Shown here one piece after another: positions 6,659-9,525 of a stretch of DNA of 9,525 bases. The notes under the pieces were generated by a model. The model made no database searches. It saw only the letters and a list, made by a program, of their open reading frames with translations, and was not told where the DNA came from. Location: positions 1 through 9,525 of the forward strand of contig DASUZB010000283.1 of assembly GCA_036377075.1 (NCBI GenBank), read 5' to 3'. Within the stretch, counting starts at the first letter, position 1. Each line of letters begins with the position of its first letter. The DNA comes from DASUZB01 sp036377075 (GTDB lineage Bacteria > Actinomycetota > CALGFH01). The translations under genes and the position numbers were made by a program.

Positions 6659-6675
6659 CCGAGGCCCACACCGTG

Positions 6676-6706
6676 GGACGAGTCAGTCACCTGTTCCGAC
6701 TCGTCC
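6676..6706 (+). terminator. Stem-loop terminator candidate after the UvrA-like tail
   Basis: GGACGAGTC pairs exactly with GACTCGTCC around a 13-base loop, and TACTTTC follows. It begins 17 bases after the remnant's stop. It is probably the original terminator of the UvrA-like gene and now may end transcripts from the MFS gene. A smaller inverted repeat (CCCAC/GTGGG) touches its left side. Confidence 0.55.
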
Positions 6707-6769
6707 TACTTTCACGCCGATGGCTCGGTCCGGCGTTGGCGAAGGTGTGCGGCGTCGCTACCAAGCGCC

Positions 6770-6797
6770 TTGAATTGTCCCTACCTGCGCATAGACT
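6770..6797 (+). promoter_or_regulatory. Sigma70-type promoter for the HNH pseudogene
   Basis: TTGAAT (6770-6775) and TAGACT (6792-6797) are separated by 16 bases, close to the housekeeping consensus. Transcription would begin near 6804, about 75 bases before the HNH start codon. It is the best -35/-10 pair I see in the window. Confidence 0.55.
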
Positions 6798-6877
6798 CGC
6801 GCACCGAAATTGGCGTCTGGGTTGAACGTGCAGGTGGAAACCCGGACACCCTTCCAGTACCTAGGAAGGCAAACGGG

Positions 6878-7283
6878 ATGATGGAGCCTGTGCGCAATCC
6901 GCAGGCGCGCCTCACAGGAACTCACGATCGGACTCGGCCTGGGAACCGTCGCTCGGAGCTGGAACGCCTGCTTGACCGCACGGTCCTCGGACCTACCCAC
7001 CCGGAGCTGGGCACCTGCCCGGCTTGGATGGAAGCTGTTGCGCGGCCCGATTCCCGGCGGCATGGAGCTGCACCACCGTTGCGGTGTCTATGCCTGCTGG
7101 AACCCCGAACATCTGCAGATCGTCACGCACGCCGAGAACCAACGGTAGCTGCGGAATACACACTGCAAACACGGCCATCCACTATCGGGCGACAATCTGC
7201 GGATCAACCCGAACGGAGCGCGAGTCTGTCGGGCGTGCAACGCAGCCAACCAGCGGGCGTTCCGAGCCCGTCAGAAACCCTAG
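6878..7283 (+). pseudogene. Broken HNH endonuclease gene
   Basis: The ATG at 6878 follows a strong ribosome binding site (AGGAAGG, 6863-6869) by 8 bases. The first frame runs to RTVLGPTHPELGTC, a segment typical of the N-terminus of small phage or mobile HNH endonucleases. Near 7026-7034 the homology moves to another frame: KLLRGPIPGGMELHHRC, then CWNPEHLQIVTHAENQR. This holds the catalytic HH of the HNH core (codons 7071-7076) and its N (7101) and H (7110). The usual middle (CWLWTG...GYG...AHR) is missing at the frame change, so about 30 codons were probably deleted. A TAG at 7146-7148 interrupts the frame, and homology continues after it (RNTHCKHGHP, RVCRACNAANQRAF) to the TAG at 7281-7283. 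Two lesions in a gene that still has its promoter point to recent inactivation. Confidence 0.75.
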
Positions 7284-7482
7284 TTTCGGGCACTTCCGAC
7301 GTGTCGGGCATTTCGTCCCACGGCAGGCCCAGGGATCCCACGCCCGCGCCGGCCATCAGGGCGCCGGTCAGGTCGACGGCGCGAAATCGGGCGCCGGTCA
7401 TGTCAACGGCGCGGAGCTGCGCGCCGTTGAGTCAAACGCGCTCGAACCGGGAGCCACGGAGGTCGGCACGAACGAATTCAGC
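7284..7482 (-). pseudogene. Broken pentapeptide-repeat / DinB-type protein gene
   Basis: The minus strand from 7482 reads AEFVRADLRGSRFERV, then a TGA at 7434-7432, then LNGAQLRAVDMTGARFRAVD and LTGAL. These are A(D/N)LxG-like pentapeptide repeats interrupted by a stop. Without a gap the frame continues into LGLPWDEMPDTSEVPETR. That resembles, from memory, the LxLPWDEMPDTPGVPRDR stretch of actinobacterial DinB-fold (mycothiol-dependent type) proteins that carry N-terminal pentapeptide repeats. In intact proteins about 100 residues separate the two segments, so an internal deletion is likely. The open frame upstream of 7482 has no ATG before a TGA at 7569-7567, and past 7284 the frame runs antisense through the HNH remnant. 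The true start and the C-terminal half are both lost. Confidence 0.65.
7361..7430. repeat. 30-bp periodic repeat coding for pentapeptide repeats
   Basis: GCGCCGGTCA occurs at 7361 and 7391, and GCGCCGTTGA at 7421, giving an exact 30-base period, equal to two pentapeptides. The repeat is explained by the protein repeats of the minus-strand pseudogene. Confidence 0.7.
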
Positions 7483-7611
7483 GTGCGAGCACGCTCGCCA
7501 CGTGCTGACTATCGGCCAGCGACCTGCGTCAGGATCACAGGCCGAGTCCGCCGATCGGTGCGTGGGTCAGCGCACTAGCGGCGATCCCCCATATTATTCG
7601 TTATGTTAACC
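7483..7611. other. Non-coding stretch beside the pentapeptide remnant
   Basis: No supported gene is present. The right end (7590-7610, ATATTATTCGTTATGTTAAC) is the most AT-rich run in the window. It holds a -10-like TATGTT (7602-7607), but no gene follows it on the plus strand. Confidence 0.35.
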
Positions 7612-7628
7612 GACCCTCTCCGAGGGTC
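7612..7628. terminator. Hairpin downstream of the SGNH hydrolase gene
   Basis: GACCCTC and GAGGGTC pair around the loop TCC. It lies about 90 bases beyond the minus-strand hydrolase stop. Plus-strand transcripts would have TCCTTT after the stem and minus-strand transcripts a run of A/T, so it may stop transcription from either side. Confidence 0.4.
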
Positions 7629-7719
7629 TCCTTTGGGGGCGTTACAGCACTACTGCTCCACCTGTCCCGTCTCACCGGCCGTTCGGACCCCTTCACGAAG
7701 GCGGGTAAGGAGGCGGTTG

Positions 7720-8826
7720 CTAGAGGGCAAGGGTTTCCAGGTCCACGGCGTCGGCCATGGCCTGGGCGCCTTTGTCGTTGAGGTGCATGCCGTCGCCGCT
7801 GTCCAGCGCGGGGTGGATGTAGTCGGGGGCTTCGGGGTTCTCGACCGCTCTGGCCACGTCGAAGACGGCGTCGAAACTGTCGGTGGTACGGATCCAGTCG
7901 TTCACCTCGCGTCGGGCGGCGAGGCCCTCGGGGGTACTGATCCCCGGGTAGACGGCGCCCGCGAAGGGGCCGATGGTGGCGGCGAGGACCTTCAGGTCGG
8001 CCTTGTGGGCGCGGTGGGCCAGGGCCTTGAAGCCCTCGATGAGGGCGCCGGAGGTGGCGGGAGGCTCGCCGGACATGCCGGGGAGGCCGAGGTCGTTCAT
8101 GCCGAAGTGCACCAGGACGTGGGTCAGGCCGGGAATCGAGAGGACGTCGCGGTCGAAGCGTGCCAGCGCGTGCTCGCCGACCTCGTCCCGCAGCAGGCGG
8201 TTTCCGGCGATGCCCTGGTTGACGACCCATCCCCGCTCGAGGCGCCGGTTGAGGACGTCCACGGAGCGGTTGTTCGCGCCGGTCGTGGAGCCGACCCCTT
8301 CGAACCAGGAGTCGCCAAACGCCACGGCGATCGCGGTGTCGTCCGGGGCGAGCACGTCGACGCCCGAGACGTAGAACCTGGCTTCTACCTGCTCAGCCTC
8401 GGGGAGTGCGGGAGAGGTGACGTGGTTCCCGCCGGCGACGTGGGCGGTCTCCATGGGCTTGTGGGAGTAGGTGGCCAGGCCTGTCTCCTCAGGGAAGTAG
8501 AGGCTGAGGAGCAGGTCGGCGCCGGGGGCGACGGGCAGGTCCATCGGGTCACCGGCGGCCTCTTCTCCCGGCGGGATCGTGAGCTTCTCGGCGCCGTCGA
8601 AGGTGAGGGCGGCGGCCTGCCCGTGCTTGGTGCCGGCCGTCGCCGCGGCGATGGTCAAGGGGGTGCGGCCGTAGCGGTTCGTCAGGCGTACGCGGAGGCG
8701 TTCTCCGCCGCCGGCCATGTGGAGCACCTGACGCACCGTCTGGTCGGCGAAGCCGCGCGGTTCGGTGAGCTGGATCTGCTCGTAGGGGCTGATCACTGCG
8801 GTGCGGAAGCCGGCTGTCCAGATCAT
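7720..8826 (-). CDS. SGNH/GDSL-family hydrolase (two-domain, cytosolic)
   Basis: This 368-residue protein has an N-terminal beta-rich domain (about 1-160) and a C-terminal SGNH hydrolase domain. Block I is FGDSWFEG with nucleophile Ser173; block II is NQGIAGNR (Gly207); block III is FGMNDLG (Asn244); block V is DSGDGMHLN with Asp345 and His348. All catalytic residues are present, so an esterase or acylhydrolase activity is expected; the substrate is unknown. There is no signal peptide. The ATG at 8826 is chosen because GGAG lies 6 bases before it and family-like sequence starts there (MIWTAGFRTAV). Ninety bases further upstream the frame stays open but crosses the operator palindromes, which would wrongly add a repeated DVEA/NVEA peptide. 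It is divergent from the MarR gene and probably repressed by it through the shared palindromes. Confidence 0.9.
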   Translation of the reverse strand: MIWTAGFRTAVISPYEQIQLTEPRGFADQTVRQVLHMAGGGERLRVRLTNRYGRTPLTIAAATAGTKHGQAAALTFDGAEKLTIPPGEEAAGDPMDLPVAPGADLLLSLYFPEETGLATYSHKPMETAHVAGGNHVTSPALPEAEQVEARFYVSGVDVLAPDDTAIAVAFGDSWFEGVGSTTGANNRSVDVLNRRLERGWVVNQGIAGNRLLRDEVGEHALARFDRDVLSIPGLTHVLVHFGMNDLGLPGMSGEPPATSGALIEGFKALAHRAHKADLKVLAATIGPFAGAVYPGISTPEGLAARREVNDWIRTTDSFDAVFDVARAVENPEAPDYIHPALDSGDGMHLNDKGAQAMADAVDLETLAL

Positions 8827-8871
8827 GCTCGCTCCATTCGTTGCTATGGGGGAGTATTGCCGCCACCCGAT

Positions 8872-8889
8872 TGCTTCGACGTTGAAGCA
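8872..8889. promoter_or_regulatory. Operator palindrome O1, probable MarR binding site
   Basis: TGCTTCGACGTTGAAGCA is an 18-bp inverted repeat with one mismatched pair. Size and symmetry fit a MarR dimer site. It lies 46 bases upstream of the hydrolase ATG and overlaps the candidate -10 box of that gene. Confidence 0.65.
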
Positions 8890-8916
8890 TACACCTGCTT
8901 CGACATCGAAGTACAA
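8886..8916 (-). promoter_or_regulatory. Candidate promoter of the SGNH hydrolase gene
   Basis: On the minus strand TTGTAC (8916-8911) and TATGCT (8891-8886) are separated by 19 bases, slightly long. The elements overlap operators O2 and O1, so a bound regulator would block polymerase. Only a candidate. Confidence 0.35.
8896..8913. promoter_or_regulatory. Operator palindrome O2, probable MarR binding site
   Basis: TGCTTCGACATCGAAGTA repeats O1 (14 of 18 positions the same) and is itself a near-perfect inverted repeat with one broken pair. It starts exactly 24 bases after O1. Confidence 0.65.
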
Positions 8917-8943
8917 CGCTTGGGTACGCGGCGCTCGACGCAG

Positions 8944-8961
8944 TGCTTTGGATTCGAAACA
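8944..8961. promoter_or_regulatory. Weaker operator-like site O3 beside the MarR promoter
   Basis: TGCTTTGGATTCGAAACA matches O2 at 12 of 18 positions and keeps 6 of 9 symmetric pairs. It starts 48 bases (twice 24) after O2, directly before the MarR -10 box, where binding would give autorepression. Confidence 0.4.
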
Positions 8962-8963
8962 TG

Positions 8964-8969
8964 TACGAT
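8964..8969 (+). promoter_or_regulatory. -10 box TACGAT for a leaderless MarR mRNA
   Basis: TACGAT ends 6 bases before the ATG at 8976, again the leaderless layout. It supports this start over the in-frame ATG at 8961, which would place the box inside the coding region. Confidence 0.5.
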
Positions 8970-8975
8970 CGAGGC

Positions 8976-9518
8976 ATGAGCGCCACCCACCCCGACGCCG
9001 GCGCCGATGGCGTCCAGGCGCTCGATCCCCAGGAGCTGGGGGCCTACTTCGTGCTCATGGAAGCCGTCAGCCTGCTCCAGCACCAGGTCGAACAGCAGCT
9101 ACGTGCTGAGGGCGACATCAGCTACGTGCAGTTCCAGCTCCTGGCCCGCCTCGCCGACGCCCACGGCCAACTGACCATGACGCAACTGGCCGACGGCGTC
9201 GTCTACAGCCGCAGCGGCCTCACCCACCAGGCCGGACTACTGGAAAAGGCCGGCCTCATCACCCGCGGCCCCCATCCCTACGACCAGCGCGCCACCCTGG
9301 TCACCATCACCGACAACGGCCTGGCCCTCCTCGGCCGCGTCCTACCCGGCCACATCCAGGTCACCCGCCGCCTGCTGCTCGACCCCCTGACCGACGACGA
9401 CCTGCACCAACTCGGCGACATCATGACCCGCGTCCGCGACCACATGCGCGCCCAGCCACCCCGCTCCGCCGCCCCCCGCAAACGCCGCCCGAAACCCACC
9501 TCCCCGCCCCCGGCCTGA
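8976..9518 (+). CDS. MarR-family transcriptional regulator
   Basis: This 180-residue winged-helix protein has the family layout: an N-terminal dimerisation helix (about 20-45), the helix-turn-helix (about 66-95, LTMTQLADGVVYSRSGLTHQ), the wing with the MarR D-x-R motif (Asp103, Arg105, in YDQRATLVTITDNG) and C-terminal dimer helices (about 116-158). The last 22 residues are a Pro/Arg/Lys-rich tail not needed for the fold. There is no cysteine, so a thiol redox switch of the OhrR type is ruled out; a small-molecule ligand is more likely. It is divergent from the SGNH hydrolase and shares with it a 149-bp gap holding two or three copies of an 18-bp palindrome, so it probably represses both itself and the hydrolase. 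Confidence 0.9.
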   Translation: MSATHPDAGADGVQALDPQELGAYFVLMEAVSLLQHQVEQQLRAEGDISYVQFQLLARLADAHGQLTMTQLADGVVYSRSGLTHQAGLLEKAGLITRGPHPYDQRATLVTITDNGLALLGRVLPGHIQVTRRLLLDPLTDDDLHQLGDIMTRVRDHMRAQPPRSAAPRKRRPKPTSPPPA

Positions 9519-9525
9519 AGCCCTA

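Noticed and set aside
7361..7430. 30-bp periodic repeat as a small CRISPR or iteron array
   Set aside because: No spacers; the period equals two pentapeptides and the minus strand codes for pentapeptide repeats.
7024..7578. Plus-strand 184-codon open frame across the HNH and pentapeptide remnants
   Set aside because: It is read in neither gene's true frame and shows no domain; homology is found in other frames and on the minus strand.
8827..8916. Upstream start for the SGNH hydrolase at 8916
   Set aside because: The extra residues are encoded by the operator palindromes and give a repeated peptide; GGAG precedes the ATG at 8826.
7603..8979. Long plus-strand open frame (458 codons) opposite the SGNH hydrolase
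   Set aside because: It is the antisense shadow of a gene with complete catalytic motifs; its translation is Gly/Val-rich and unlike any family.

Overview
The window is very GC-rich DNA. Its intact genes have the strong third-position G/C bias, GTG/ATG starts and weak Shine-Dalgarno sites of a high-GC actinobacterium. The protein families (TMEM175, Eis-type acetyltransferase, AraC/VOC pair, MarR/SGNH pair, mycothiol-type DinB and UvrA-like remnants) fit a Streptosporangiales-like genome such as Nonomuraea or Actinomadura. That placement is an inference from style and family, not from a marker gene.

Layout. Positions 1-1294 hold the tail of an unknown gene that overlaps a secreted or membrane-anchored two-domain wall hydrolase (lytic transglycosylase plus M15-like zinc peptidase). 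This looks like the end of a larger plus-strand operon, possibly a conjugation or secretion cluster lying to the left. A perfect 28-bp palindrome (1321-1348) separates it from a convergent, decayed Nramp-like transporter on the minus strand (1353-2196). Positions 2309-6502 are five intact plus-strand genes: a TMEM175-type channel, an Eis-like N-acetyltransferase, a short AraC-type regulator, a VOC-fold protein and an MFS exporter. Four of them have a TAnnnT-type -10 box ending 6-7 bases before the start codon, the layout expected for leaderless mRNAs.

Positions 6503-7600 are a gene graveyard: the C-terminal tail of a UvrA-like protein, a terminator-like hairpin, a promoter and ribosome binding site leading into a broken HNH endonuclease gene, and a broken minus-strand pentapeptide-repeat/DinB gene. 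The HNH and pentapeptide/DinB genes, and the Nramp-like gene on the left, appear to have lost an internal block, which suggests repeated deletion.

Positions 7720-9518 are a divergent pair: a two-domain SGNH/GDSL hydrolase (minus) and a MarR regulator (plus). Their shared 149-bp gap carries two near-perfect 18-bp palindromes 24 bp apart and a weaker third copy 48 bp further on, next to the MarR -10 box. This is a self-contained regulator/operator/target module and the most testable regulatory system in the window. I found no CRISPR array, tRNA, rRNA or intact mobile element, and no clearly undescribed multi-gene system.
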